56,406 nt of DNA from Planctomycetia bacterium (GTDB taxonomy: Bacteria > Planctomycetota > UBA8108 > SXIK01), in assembly GCA_005772855.1 (NCBI GenBank), contig SXIK01000169.1, forward strand, positions 1-56,406, in the 5' to 3' direction. The position numbers were made by a program, and so were the translations under genes. Below the pieces are notes generated by a model that searched no databases, was not told the DNA's origin, and saw only the letters and a list, made by a program, of their open reading frames with translations. Below are positions 16,946 to 28,200 of the stretch, one piece after another (within the stretch, counting starts at the first letter, position 1; each line of letters begins with the position of its first letter).

Positions 16946-19324
16946 CTAGCAACCGAGCGAATCCGGGGTCGGGTCCGGCCCCGGGCTATCCAGAGAGGGC
17001 GGCAGCGGCGCAGCGGCACCGGTGAAAAGGAAGTTGAGGAGCGAGATCCCGTCCGAGATTTCGAGCCGACCGTCGTCGTTGACATCCGAGGCGGAGTCAC
17101 AAGGGTCTTGCGCTCCGCTGAAGATTCTTCGAAAGATCAGGACGGCGTCTGTGAGCAAGAGACGTCCATCTCGCTCGACATCGCCGCGAGCGAACCAGCC
17201 CTGCGGCGAATCGCCCCCCACGACCTGCGTGAAGAAGTTATCACCAAAGGCTCCTTCGTCCGATCCTTCCGCTTCGAACGAGAACCTGAGCTTTTCGGCA
17301 CGAATTGGAATCGGGGTTAGCCATTCCCGGCGCCGCCATTCAGCCTCGTGAAATGGACCTCTCGAGTCCTCGAGAAGCACTCGATCTCCAACATCCAGGA
17401 AGAGCAGCCGCAGCGTGACCCTCATCCGGCTTCCCCACGTGCGCGCCTCACCGCCCCAGCGGAGATAATCGAGCGGTCCGTGCGCCGAAAGCGCCACCGT
17501 TTGAGCCAGGCGCGAGCCGGATCGGCTCGTCCTGGCCAGGGCCATCGCTTCGCCGCTCGCTGCGACCGCCTGCGAGCCAGAAATGTAAGAGTAGTTGGCA
17601 AGGGGAACGACGCCCGGTGTCGCCTCCCAGCCCCCGACTGAGGAAGCTTCCAGGTCGCCATTGTGGAGCAGATTCGGGCCACGCACGAAGTGAGGTTGAG
17701 GGTCGAGGCGTACTGAAGCGGTTACGTCGTCCACGACAGCGTTGTTTTGCCCGAGCATCTTTCGATGCGCAAGGATCGTCACGCGCAGCGAGCGAGCACC
17801 CGGCGGGAGCGGCAGCTCCGAGCGCCAGTGTCTCCAGTAGAGGCTGTCCACCTTGCCGGAGGAAGCCTTCGTGAGAACAGCCCCGCTCGCCGAGAGCGCC
17901 TCTGCGATCACCTCGGAGTCATCGTAGGGCATGGGCTGGCTAATTTTGCCCAGAAACGTGGGCGCCGCCGTGCCGAGGTAGGCTCCCACGAGCGCCGTCG
18001 CTCGCCGGTCATCAATCTCCTTCGCAAAGTCATCAAGGCTGACAGTCTGCGCGGCTGTGGAGCGGGAGCCATTCACGGCGCCAGCGAAAAAACGCCCCCC
18101 CGAGTGAGGCCGCACGAGCCGTAGCTCGCTCAGGCTCGCCATGGATCTCGTAACCTGCCAGCCCGAGGTGCCGTCCTCGGCGCCCGGGTTCACGAGGAGG
18201 TTGATGAGGGGCAGGTATCGCGCCTTCAAGGGGCCGCCAGACCGAACACCGGCCCTTGCCGGCACGCCTCCAACGCTGATTTCGTACTGAAAGCCAGGCT
18301 GGTGAAGGCCCGTGCGGAGGCGCACGCTCCGCAGGTCTCTTTCAACCGTGGCTTCCTCGACGTCGGGGCCCGGTTCGCCGGAGACTGCCTGGATGGTGTA
18401 ACGCTCGGTTTCCTTTGCCAGGCGGACGTCGATCTCCCGGTCAAAGCGCACGATCAGTGTTCGCAAGTCGAAGGGGGTGTCCACGTGGATGCGGCTCGGC
18501 GGCGCCACGTCCACTGGATCCGAGAGCTCGAGGTCGAAGACGACGGGCCGGTGGTCCGAGAGAACAGGGCTCAAGTGAAGAATGTCGCCCCACAGGGTCC
18601 TCATCCCGCCGCGAGGATCGTAGAGGAGGAGGTCGATGAGCTGCTGGCCCTTGACGCCGGCAAACCCGGTGGCGGGCCACGAGGTGCGTTCGCCTGGTCG
18701 AATTCCGAGATCCCCAAAAGCATCCGTGAGGGTCAATTCGAGCGTGGCGTTTTGGGTTGAGAAATGCTCGTCGTTGAAGTCGCCGAGGAGGATCTTGCGC
18801 GAATTGGAGTCCCTCGGGAGAACAGATTCAACGATCTGCTTCGCCTGTAAGTTTCCATCCACATCCCAGGCGAGATGCACCCCGTAAATGCTGAGCTTGA
18901 TGCCGTGAACAACTGTCGTCACGTGGATGAGGCTTCGCTCAACCTCGAGCTCGATCACCTCGTCCAGGTCCAGGGGCGTCCGCGACAGGATGGCCTTGCC
19001 GCGATCGAGACGTGAGACATACGAGTAGCCTCCCGCCCGGGCTGTTTCGTCGAGATAGCTGGCGCTGGGCACTTCCTGGAGAGAGACGATGTCGGCCCTG
19101 TGAAGTTCCAGCAGCTTTCCAGTGACCCTGGCGGTCGACGAACCGCCTCCCTCGATGTTGAATGAGAATAGCCTCAAGGGAATCCGAACCGTGGGGTCAG
19201 GTTCGACGGCGAGGGTCGCGGCGCAGGCCATGAGAACGAATGGAGTGATGGCTGCATGCGCAGTCATTCGCCAGTGCCGCCGGAAGCTCGGTACGGTGCA
19301 CCCTGAATTGGATCTTGAATTCAT
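16946..19324 (-). CDS. Secreted endonuclease/exonuclease/phosphatase-family protein with dockerin-like C-terminus
   Basis: 792 residues. After a leader (MTAHAAITPFVLMACAATLA, about 20-40) comes an EEP-fold domain with the classical motifs SFNIEGG, DIVSLQEVP (metal Glu), LGDFNDEH and LSDHRPVVFD. Two regions beginning NLLVNPGAEDGTSGW and NLLHNGDLEASSVGGW look like carbohydrate-binding-type beta sandwiches. The C-terminus (about 725-792) holds a pair of EF-hand loops typical of dockerin-like domains: GDVERDGRLLLTD and DVNDDGRLEISD. EEP enzymes cleave phosphodiesters or phosphomonoesters; here the substrate is outside the cell and unknown. Start uncertain: ATG 19324 was chosen, ATG 19267 is possible; neither has a clear ribosome-binding site. 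Confidence 0.88.
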   Translation of the reverse strand: MNSRSNSGCTVPSFRRHWRMTAHAAITPFVLMACAATLAVEPDPTVRIPLRLFSFNIEGGGSSTARVTGKLLELHRADIVSLQEVPSASYLDETARAGGYSYVSRLDRGKAILSRTPLDLDEVIELEVERSLIHVTTVVHGIKLSIYGVHLAWDVDGNLQAKQIVESVLPRDSNSRKILLGDFNDEHFSTQNATLELTLTDAFGDLGIRPGERTSWPATGFAGVKGQQLIDLLLYDPRGGMRTLWGDILHLSPVLSDHRPVVFDLELSDPVDVAPPSRIHVDTPFDLRTLIVRFDREIDVRLAKETERYTIQAVSGEPGPDVEEATVERDLRSVRLRTGLHQPGFQYEISVGGVPARAGVRSGGPLKARYLPLINLLVNPGAEDGTSGWQVTRSMASLSELRLVRPHSGGRFFAGAVNGSRSTAAQTVSLDDFAKEIDDRRATALVGAYLGTAAPTFLGKISQPMPYDDSEVIAEALSASGAVLTKASSGKVDSLYWRHWRSELPLPPGARSLRVTILAHRKMLGQNNAVVDDVTASVRLDPQPHFVRGPNLLHNGDLEASSVGGWEATPGVVPLANYSYISGSQAVAASGEAMALARTSRSGSRLAQTVALSAHGPLDYLRWGGEARTWGSRMRVTLRLLFLDVGDRVLLEDSRGPFHEAEWRRREWLTPIPIRAEKLRFSFEAEGSDEGAFGDNFFTQVVGGDSPQGWFARGDVERDGRLLLTDAVLIFRRIFSGAQDPCDSASDVNDDGRLEISDGISLLNFLFTGAAAPLPPSLDSPGPDPTPDSLGC

Positions 19325-19525
19325 GTCTTTGCGCAATGTGCTCTTGAGGGGCCACACTTCCCCTCTCACCCTCCCCTTGAGTGTACTGCCCCGAAGCTGT
19401 GTCTTGAGGAACAGACTTGCTCCGGGCGGTACTCGGCGGGTTCATCGAGACCTGCCCACGCGGCCTGAAGATCCGTCCAGAATTCGCAAGCAGGAGCTCT
19501 CGTCAATTTGGTTCCCGGCGGATGC

Positions 19526-19560
19526 AAAAAAAACGGGACCTGATCGCTCAGATCCCGTTT
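19526..19560 (-). terminator. Strong rho-independent terminator after the TRL-like gene
   Basis: Minus strand: AACGGGA...TCCCGTT with an inner CTGA/TCAG stem and GCGA loop, followed directly by a run of T. It isolates the TRL-like gene from the EEP gene downstream. Confidence 0.9.
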
Positions 19561-19602
19561 CGCGTTTGGTTCTCTCGATGGGGGGCTTGCGGCCCCCGGT
19601 CA

Positions 19603-19917
19603 TTACTTGCCGTAGACCGTCGTGGTGGTCGTCCCGTAAATACCCATGATCCCCCAGGAGTGGTAGTCCACGTGAGAGATCTCCTTGATATTGCCCTTGG
19701 CCGCCGCCGCGCTGATGCTGCAGTCGCCGGTCGTGATTCCGATGATGGTCCTCGCCTCCGCCGACCCACTCAATGTGCCGATCGGCCCGTTGTTCACTGC
19801 GAGGCCGTCCTTCACGTCAGTATAGAGCCCGCCTTGAAAAGGAGACCTCGGCATTGAACAACCAACACCAACTGTCACCAAAGCCGTAGCCAAAAGGGCA
19901 AACCTGAATCTATTCAT
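19603..19917 (-). CDS. TRL-like family lipoprotein
   Basis: 104 residues. Lipoprotein leader MNRFRFALLATALVTVGVGC, then the short beta-rich TRL-like domain: SPFQGGLYTDVKDGLAV, GSAEARTIIGITTGDCSISAAAAKGNIKEISHVDYHSWGIMGIYGTTTTTVYGK is the recognisable core (blocks quoted only in part by position 60-104). The family was named after a gene found near tRNA-Leu loci, and its function is unknown. The ATG at 19917 is preceded by GAGAGGTGA; a GTG at 19926 is less likely because it sits inside the ribosome-binding site. Own terminator. Bases 19918-20162 hold no gene and no convincing promoter. Confidence 0.88.
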   Translation of the reverse strand: MNRFRFALLATALVTVGVGCSMPRSPFQGGLYTDVKDGLAVNNGPIGTLSGSAEARTIIGITTGDCSISAAAAKGNIKEISHVDYHSWGIMGIYGTTTTTVYGK

Positions 19918-20162
19918 GACGGTCACCTCTCAAAAAGACCATTTCAACAATGTCACAAGACACTGCCCCGATAATCGGCAGATACTGTCCAGATCCTTAA
20001 CAATGTTTCCTCGAACCCAGGATTTCCTTCCCTGAAGAACATTATCAGGGCGCTAAATGTGGGCTGGGACACCTTGAACCTCACGACTCGCCTCCTCCTG
20101 CCCCCTCACATCCGCCTTCCAGTGGGCTCTCGCTCTGTCTTTGTCCCGGGCTTGTGACCCGC

Positions 20163-20945
20163 TCACGCCTGGACGTCGAGAAACGAGCTCTTGAGCCGCT
20201 GGCCGCCGTCGATGACGATCGACGTGCCGGTAATCCAGGCGCCGGCATCGCTGGCGAGGTAGACCACCATGCTGGCGATATCGTCCCGCCTGCCGAGCCG
20301 GCGGAGAGGGATCGATTCAGCTATTGCCGCTTCGCGTCCTCCGCCCAGTCGGCGCATGCCCTCCGTGTCACCGACAGGACCGGGGGCAATTGCCACGACC
20401 CGGATTCCGCGGGGTCCCCACTCGCTGGCGAGGTGGCGCGTCATGGCATCAATGCCGGCCTTGGCGCTGCCAGCATGGACCTGCATTGGAACTCCCTGAT
20501 AGTCGAGCGTCGAAGTGATGTTGATGATCGATCCGCCCCGGACCGAAAGGAGCGGGAACACCGCGCGTGAGCACTGAAACGTTCCCACAAGGTCGATCTC
20601 GATCACGCTTCTGAAGCCATTGGGACTCAATTTCTCGGCTGGACAAAGGAAGTTGCCTGCAGCGTTGTTGACCAGGACGTCGAGGCGGTTCCACTCTCCC
20701 GCGACTCGAGCCACCAGAGCGTCAACCAGGGCGGCGTCACGGACGTCACAAGCCATGGCGATCGAGCGCCTGCCGAGGGTCTCCACCAGAGCACGCGTCT
20801 CATCCAGGTGTGCTGGATCACGACTGGCCAGGGCCACGTCGCATCCAGCACGGGCAAGAGCCAGAGAGATCGCCTGGCCAATGCCCGTACCGCCTCCGGT
20901 CACTAGCGCCGTCTTCCCCTCGAGGATGCCTTCCTTGAAGATCAA
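20163..20945 (-). CDS. Short-chain dehydrogenase, DECR2-like 2,4-dienoyl-CoA reductase
   Basis: 260-residue SDR. NADP(H) binding: TGGGTGIG near the N-terminus, NNAAGNF in the middle. Most SDRs have YxxxK as catalytic pair, but here the segment is HAGSAKAGIDAMTRHLA, in which Tyr is absent and Lys kept, and the Ser of NITST remains. This arrangement and the phrase FLCPAEKLSPNGFRSVIEIDL match peroxisomal-type 2,4-dienoyl-CoA reductases, which reduce dienoyl-CoA during unsaturated fatty acid oxidation. Ten bases separate its ATG from the end of the upstream secreted TPR-like gene, so they may be co-transcribed, though no functional link is apparent. Confidence 0.85.
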   Translation of the reverse strand: MIFKEGILEGKTALVTGGGTGIGQAISLALARAGCDVALASRDPAHLDETRALVETLGRRSIAMACDVRDAALVDALVARVAGEWNRLDVLVNNAAGNFLCPAEKLSPNGFRSVIEIDLVGTFQCSRAVFPLLSVRGGSIINITSTLDYQGVPMQVHAGSAKAGIDAMTRHLASEWGPRGIRVVAIAPGPVGDTEGMRRLGGGREAAIAESIPLRRLGRRDDIASMVVYLASDAGAWITGTSIVIDGGQRLKSSFLDVQA

Positions 20946-20955
20946 GCGAGTCGCC

Positions 20956-21945
20956 TTACTTCAGGGCCTTTGCGAGGTAGCGTTTCCACAGGAGCGCCGA
21001 GTGCTTGTCCTCCCCCGAGCGATCCTCGAGGGCCTGAAGGCCCGCTTCCCAGCTCTTCGAGTGCACCTTCAAGTACGAGTTGAGGAGCCCGTAATCCCCG
21101 CTCGACTCGAGGTCTTGCAACTTCATTTCGAACTCCTCGGGGGACGGGAAGTGGCTCGCCACATCGTCCGCAAGAGCCTCCACAACGCCGTCTGTCTCGA
21201 GCGCAGCCTCAAGGACGGCCCGGGCGGTGCTGAACTTCCCGAGGCCGAAGAACGCCTCAACGAGGACGAGCGCATCATACGCTGACTGCGTCTCCTGAAA
21301 CCGCGCGGCAGCGATCCGGCCCGCTTCCCTGTACTTCCCTGACTTCATGAGCTTCAAGGCCTCGTCCTCCGAGGGGTCGACGAACGTCCCTGGCGCAACG
21401 TCCCTGGCCACCCCCCCCTTCCTCTCAGCGGCCTTCTGTGCGGCCGCGAGCTCCGCCTTCGCCGAGCCAACCACACCCTCGAACTGACCAAGACTTGGAG
21501 GGACGTCGAGGGGGTCTCTGTCCAGCGGCGGAAGGATACCCATGTGGCCCGCACTCTGGTAGATCGACTCAAGCCCGAGCCTCGGCGTGTGCTCGATCGA
21601 CGGACCGTATTGCTCTCTTGCGTGCTCATCGGTGGTCTGAGGTAGCCCGTACCAGGGGTACCAGGAGCCAGGGGGGTAGCCGCCCACCACGAAGGGGGAG
21701 GCGAGGCGCCGCTTCGCGGTCCAGCGATCGCCTTTTCTGGCCCTGGCCTCCAGATTCTTCAGCGTCTTCTCGATCCTCGCCATTCGCGCAGAGATTCCCA
21801 CGGAGTCGCCCCCGGCGTCCCCTGACTGCGCTGGACGATCCCCCTCCGGCTGGACCGCTGGCAAATCACCTTTCCTGTCCTCTGCGGACAGGAGTTCCGG
21901 GAAGACGGCAAGCCAAAGAACAGCGTACGATCGGACGAGTCGCAT
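20956..21945 (-). CDS. Secreted protein with C-terminal TPR-like repeats
   Basis: 329 residues. ATG 21945 is well supported by AGGAGG at 21952-21957. Signal peptide MRLVRSYAVLWLAVFPELLSA; a Glu/Asp-rich linker; a short predicted coiled coil (ARMARIEKTLKNLEARARKG); a Gly/Pro/Tyr/Trp-rich segment (GGYPPGSWYPWYGLP); then helical repeats (about 205-329) such as EALKLMKSGKYREAGRIAAA that resemble TPRs. I do not recognise a named family. Divergent from the PKS gene, with a 310-base intergenic region between them. Confidence 0.75.
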   Translation of the reverse strand: MRLVRSYAVLWLAVFPELLSAEDRKGDLPAVQPEGDRPAQSGDAGGDSVGISARMARIEKTLKNLEARARKGDRWTAKRRLASPFVVGGYPPGSWYPWYGLPQTTDEHAREQYGPSIEHTPRLGLESIYQSAGHMGILPPLDRDPLDVPPSLGQFEGVVGSAKAELAAAQKAAERKGGVARDVAPGTFVDPSEDEALKLMKSGKYREAGRIAAARFQETQSAYDALVLVEAFFGLGKFSTARAVLEAALETDGVVEALADDVASHFPSPEEFEMKLQDLESSGDYGLLNSYLKVHSKSWEAGLQALEDRSGEDKHSALLWKRYLAKALK

Positions 21946-22255
21946 CGAAAACCTCCTGGGGTCCTGCCTGCGGAGTCTTCCTTCGCAGCATCCTTTTTCT
22001 CTTCCAGCTATCGACGCCAACGATTGTAGAGCGTTGTGCCCTGGCTGTAGAGGAGAAACTACCCCCTTCCGCGTCAACTTCTTCGGCGAGGAGCGGAAGG
22101 CAAGCAGCGGGAACGGAATTCCCCAAGTCTTGGATCTCCTCGTCCCGAACTGTGTATACTGCCCTGCGTCTTTTTGTGGCAGATGCTTGGATAACGATGG
22201 GGCCAACCCATGCACTGGAAAGCCTGAACTTTCACCGAGAAGCTCTGGACTTGCG
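21946..22255. other. Divergent intergenic region upstream of the PKS
   Basis: 310 bases without a gene. Apart from the ribosome-binding site of the secreted TPR-like gene at its left end and the promoter-like pair at 22130-22160, I see nothing recognisable. Confidence 0.6.
22130..22160 (+). promoter_or_regulatory. Possible promoter of the PKS gene
   Basis: TTGGAT (22130-22135) and TATACT (22155-22160) with a long 19-base spacer, about 95 bases before the chosen ATG. The -10 is good, the -35 and spacing weak. Confidence 0.3.
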
Positions 22256-25200
22256 ATGACCCAACGGGACCATGCCACCGGACTTGAATCCGACATTGCC
22301 GTTATCGGAATGGCGGGACGTTTTCCTGGAGCACGCAGCCCTTCGGAGCTCTGGCTCAACGTGCAAGGCGGTGTGGAATCGATTCGCCGGCTGACTGACG
22401 CCGAGCTGAGAGATGCGGGCGTCGACGAGGAGACGCTCAGAAATCCACACTACGTCAAGGCGGCCGCGATCCTCGAGGACATGGAGCTTTTCGACGCAGG
22501 GTTCTTTGGCTTCAGCCCCCGCGAGGCGGCCATCATGGACCCTCAGCATCGCCACTTCCTCGAGTGCTCGTGGGAGGCCCTCGAGGATGCCGGCCACGTG
22601 CCCAACAACTTCGACGGCTCGATTGGTGTTTTCGGCGGGTGCGGGATGAACGCGTACTTCATGTACAACATCCTCACAAACCCCGAGATCTTGCGCTCGG
22701 TCGGGCTTTTTCTGGCCCGTCACACCGGCAACGACAAGGACTTTCTCACGACGCGAGCCTCGTACTGTTTCAACCTGACCGGGCCCAGTATCAGCGTTCA
22801 GACCGCTTGCTCCACCTCCCTCGTGGCGATCCACCTGGCCTCACAGCATCTCCTCGCTGGGGAATGCGACATGGCACTTGCAGGGGGCGTCACGATCGAG
22901 CTGCCCCACCGCCGTGGCTACCTTTACGAGGAGGGTGAGATCCTGTCGCCGGACGGTCACTGCCGTTCCTTCGACGCCGCCAGCAAGGGAACCGTCTTCG
23001 GTAGCGGCGTGGGGGTGGTTGTCCTGCGCCGTATGCAGGACGCCCTCCACGATGGAGACTCCATTCGCGCCGTGATCAAGGGCTCCGCAGTCAACAATGA
23101 CGGCGCTTCGAAGGTCGGGTACCTTGCGCCCAGCGTCGACGGACAGGCCAGGGCGATCCTCGAGGCACTTGCGGTCGCCAACGTCAGGGCCGACACGATC
23201 ACCTACGTCGAAGCTCACGGCACCGGAACGCCGGTCGGTGATCCGATCGAGGTCGCCGCTCTCACCCAGGCCTTCAGGACGCACACGCAGAAGCGGGGTT
23301 ACTGCGGTATTGGCAGCTTGAAGTCGAACATCGGACACATTGACACGGCGGCCGGCGTCGCAAGCTTCATCAAGTGCGTGGAGGCCCTGCGCCACAAGCA
23401 ACTTCCCCCTTCGCTCCATTTCGAGTCACCGAATCCGGCGATCTCGTTTTCGCAAACGCCCTTCCAAGTCAACAAGACGTTGAAGGAATGGAAGACCGAC
23501 GGCGGACCGCGCCGCGCTGGCGTGAGCTCCCTGGGCGTCGGAGGCACCAACGCGCACGTGATTCTGGAGGAAGCGCCGGAACCTCCGCCCTCGAGTCCCG
23601 GGAAGCCCTGGAAGCTCTTCACACTCTCTGCCCGCAGCGAGGCCGCCCTGGACTCTGCCGCTCAAAGGCTGCGAGAGCACCTGGAGAGAAACCCGGGCTT
23701 GAACCTGGCCGATGTCGCCTGGACTCTCCAGAGAGGACGCAAGGGCTTTCAGCATCGCCGGGTCTTCACGGCGATGGATTCCTCCGAGGCTTGCGCGCTG
23801 CTGGCGAACCCCGACAAAAAGCGCGTTTTCTCCGGGCAGAGTGCGGACAGTGATCCTACCGTGACCTTTCTCTTTCCCGGCGGCGGTGCCCAGTATCCCG
23901 ACATGGGTCTTGAGCTCTACCGCGAGGAGCCTGCCTACCGGTCCGAGGTGGACCGCTGTCTAGATATCATTCTGAGGTGCCATTCCATCGACCTGCGGTC
24001 GCTCCTGTTTCCCCGTCCGGGCAGTGGGGAGGCAGCCGCCCAGGAGCTCGAGAAACCCTCGCGGTCGATCCTGAGTGTCTTCACCGTCGAGTACGCGCTC
24101 GCGAAGCTCTGGATGTCGTGGGGAATCGAGCCCGCGGCCATGACGGGGCACTCTCTCGGCGAGTACACGGCGGCTTGCCTGGCAGGGGTCTTCTCTCTCG
24201 AAGACGCCCTCTACATCGTGGCGTTGCGGGGGGAGATCTTCGATCGGGTGCCCGCAGGCACGATGTTGAGCGTGCCGCTTGCCGAGGCCGAGCTGCGGCC
24301 ACTCCTCGGAGAGGAACTGTCGATCGCGGCTGTCAACGCGCCGTCCCTCTGCGTAGCGTCAGGCTCCGTTGATGCCATCGCGGCGTTGGCGAAGCTTCTC
24401 GAGGGAAAAAGAATCGAAGCACGGAGAGTCCACATCGCGATCGCGGCCCATTCGCACTTGCTCGATCCGTTTCTCACCGAGTTCGCATCACGCCTGAATC
24501 GCGTCCGCTTCAAGACGCCGGAGCGGCCATTCATTTCCAACTTGACGGGCACGTGGGCGCGAGCTGAAGACGTCGCAAGCGCTCAGTACTGGGTACGCCA
24601 TCTTCGCAGTACCGTACGGTTCTCGAACGGCCTCGAAGAGCTGCTGAAAAAACCGAACCGCATCTTCCTCGAGGTCGGACCCGGCACGACGCTCAGCTCG
24701 CTGACGCGCCTGAACCTGCCCCCCGGGACTCCCAACGTGGTGCTCTCCTCACTGCGGCATCCGCAGGAGGCTGTCTCGGATCTATCTTTCGCCTACACGG
24801 CACTCGGAAGGCTTTGGCTCACCGGGCACGACATCGACTGGAGCAAGCTTCACGGCGGCGAAATGAGGCAGCGCGTGTCGCTGCCAACGTACCCCTTCGA
24901 GCATCAGCGTTACTGGCTCGACGCGGGTGAGCTGAAGGCCGTGGCGCCCTCGCGGCCCGCCCAGCGCGAGCCGAAGAAGCTTGCGAACTTGAAGGATTGG
25001 TTCTCGGTGCCTCTCTGGCGGAAGAGCGGCCAACGCGCCCTTTCCGATGCAAGCTGGAAAACAAAGTCGCTGTGGCTCGTCTTCGCCTGCCGCTCCGCCC
25101 TCGGCGAGGAGGTCTTGTCCACCCTGTCCGCTTCGGGCCAGGACGTCGTGATCGTTGAGCCGGGCGCGAGGTTCAGCCGCCAGAGTGAACGCTCGTACAC

Positions 25201-28200
25201 GGTGAACGTTCGGGATCCTGCGAGCTACCAGGCGCTTGTGGAGGCCCTCGCAAGGAGCGACAAGTTCCCCGAACGGGTGCTGCACTTGTGGCTCACGGGG
25301 GATCAGGACAACTTGCCGGCGGGGCTGAATCGTCTGGAGGAGGCCCTCCACCTCGGGTTCTGGAGTCTCTTCTTCCTTGCGCAGGCTCTTGGCGCCGAGG
25401 ATGTCAGCTCCCACATGACAGTGGACGTCGTGGTGACTGGAGCGGTGCAGGTAAATCAGGGAACCGTTACTCACCCCGAGCATGCGACCATCATCGGGCC
25501 CGTGCGCGTGATTCCTCGAGAAATGCCGGGGGTCTCCTGCCGTCTGATCGATGTAGGAGAATCGGCTCAACGGCAAGTCGCCGCCAGTGTCCTCGCGGAG
25601 GCCCTCACCGATTCACGCGATGCCGTCGTCGCGATCCGCGAAGCGGAGGCCTGGACGCAGTCATTCGAGCCTGCGTCCATTGGAGAGGCGCCAGAGAAGC
25701 CACTGCGCCTACGTTCCAGGGGCGTCTACTTGATCACCGGCGGCTTCGGCGGCATCGGTTGGAAGATCGCCGAGGACCTGGCAAAGTCCCTTGAGGCAAG
25801 GCTGATCCTAGTCGGAAGGAATGCACCGCCCGAAGACGATCGCCGGATCCTGGCTCTCAAGGCACTGGGCGCCGAGGTGCTTGGTATTGCGGCAGACGTC
25901 ACTGACCTCGAGTCCATGCATCGTGTGGTCGCCAGTGCGCTCAAGCGCTTCGGTGTCATTCACGGAGTGTTTCACGCCGCAGGGTGCATCGAGGATGCGC
26001 CTGTGCAGCTGAAGACCGTGGAGTCGGCGGAGCGAGTGCTCCGCCCCAAGGTACGCGGCACGCTCGTCCTCGATCTTGCGCTCGAGAAGGCGCGACCGGA
26101 GCTTTTCGTGTTGTTCTCCTCGACCAGCGCCACCCTGGGTCTCCCGGGTCAAATCGACTACGCTGCAGCCAACGCGTTCTTGAACGCCTTTGCGCGCTCG
26201 CGAAATAGCCGCGGCGTCGGGCTCACCGTTGCCGTTCAGTGGGGCCTCTGGCAGCAGGTCGGCATGGCCGCCCGCGCCCTTGGGGCGTCCGACGCCGCCG
26301 AGACGTCCGAGCCTGTACTTGTTGACGGTGGCTCCGCTCATCCACTCCTCGGCACTGGCGTTGTTGCTCCCGGGGGCGAGTCGGTCTTTCACGTCCAGTA
26401 CGACCCTCGCACCCACTGGATTCTCGATGAGCATCGGCTCAAGACCGGAACCGCGATCGTTCCCGGTACGGGATACATCGAGATCTGCCGGGCCGCCGCA
26501 GAGTGCGTGCTGGGTTCCGGGCCCATCGAGATCCGGGACCTGGTCTTTCTCGCTCCACTGGAGGTCGCCGACGGCGAGCGGAAGGACGTGCGGATTTCTC
26601 TTCGCGCCGGGGCGGGTGCGCACGCCTTCAGCGTGTCCACCGCTCAGGGGGAGCACGTGAATGCCTCGGCGGTCACGCTCGAGAAGCCCGCGCCGCGAGC
26701 TGTGAAAATCGCGGAGATCGAGGGGCGTCTGGACGACCGCATCGAGCATTTCGGGGAGCGGAAGGAGACCCGCCAGGAGCGCCACCTCCGCTTCGGTGCC
26801 CGCTGGAAGAACCTTGAGTGCGTTCAGTACGGCCGTGGCGAGGCGCTGGGCCGGCTGAAGTTGAGTGAATCCTTCCACGACGATCTGGGCATCTTCAAGG
26901 CGCACCCGGCCATTCTCGATCTTGCCACCGCGTGCGGATTGCCTCTGCTCGAGGGATACTCGAGCTCGGAAGGCCTCTACGTGCCTTTTTCGTACAAGAA
27001 GATCCGCATCTTTCGGCCTCTGACGGCGAACCTGCTCGCTCACGTTCGCTGCGCGGGAGAGGCCAACACATCCGGCGATTTCGCCCTCTTCGACATCACG
27101 ATCCTCGACGAGGAGGGCACGGTGCTCCAGGAAATCGAGGAGTTCATGCTGCGCAAGGTCTCACCGGCAGCCCTCGAAAAAGTAAGCTCCAGCACCTCGA
27201 GGGCTGCCGGCCCCCGAAGCCAGGGGCCACTGGATTCCTGGCTGCGCGAAGGCATTCTCCCCGGGGAGGGTGTCCGGGCGCTCCAGCGGGTGCTGGAGGC
27301 GGGCATCGCGCCTGAGGTTGTCATTTCGTCGATGCCAGTGGATGACCTTGCCGCCGCAGTCGAGCGGCTCTTTGGCAAGCGCGAGGCTCGGGGCGGCTCC
27401 TCCGGGTCAGCGCCTGCCGGAGCGAAGGGCAAGGAGGAGCCTGCTGACGACACCGAGCGGGCCATCGCGAAGATGTGGGAGGAGCTTCTGGGCGTCAGCT
27501 CTGTCGGTGTGAATGACGACTTTTTCGAGCTCGGAGGCCACTCGCTGATCGCGGTGAGGCTCGTGGCGAGGATGGAAAAGGTCTTCAAGGTGAAATTGCC
27601 GCTGGCAACCCTCTTTGAAACGCGCACGATTCGTAACCTCTCCGGGCTGGTTCGTGGTAGCTCTCCCCCAGCCGCGACAGGCTCGTCGCTCGTCCTCGCT
27701 CGCCCGAAGGGGTCGAAGCCTCCTTTTTTCTGTGTGCACGGAATTGGCGGGGAGGTCCTCGGCTTCGCCGAACTTCTGGCGGGGCTGGATCCCGGGCAGC
27801 CGTTCCTTGCCTTCCGGGCGCAAGGGCATGACGGCACGAAGGCACCGCTCGCGACCGTCGAGGAGCAGGCCGCTCTGTACCTGAAGGAGATGCGGGCCTT
27901 CCAGCCGGAGGGCCCTTACGCGGTCGGCGGCTACTCCCTTGGCGGCTGGGTGGCATTCGAGATGGCGCGCCAGCTGGAAGCTGCCGGCCAAAAAGTGAGT
28001 CTGCTGGCGCTCATTGACTCCTGGCCTCGCCAAGTCACCGTGAGTCCCGTCAGCGGGATCGGAAAGTGGCTGCGAAATGCTCCGCGTTGGTTCGCGGAGG
28101 ACGTCAGGAACGTGGGGCCCACGAACTCCCCTGGGCGCGGCCTCAGGCGCATGGCCGGGGTGCTATCGAAGGAGTGGCGCCATTGGGTCGCGACGAAAAA

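Noticed and set aside
19485-19525. TTGACG on the minus strand as a promoter for the EEP gene
   Set aside because: No acceptable -10 follows at 16-18 bases.
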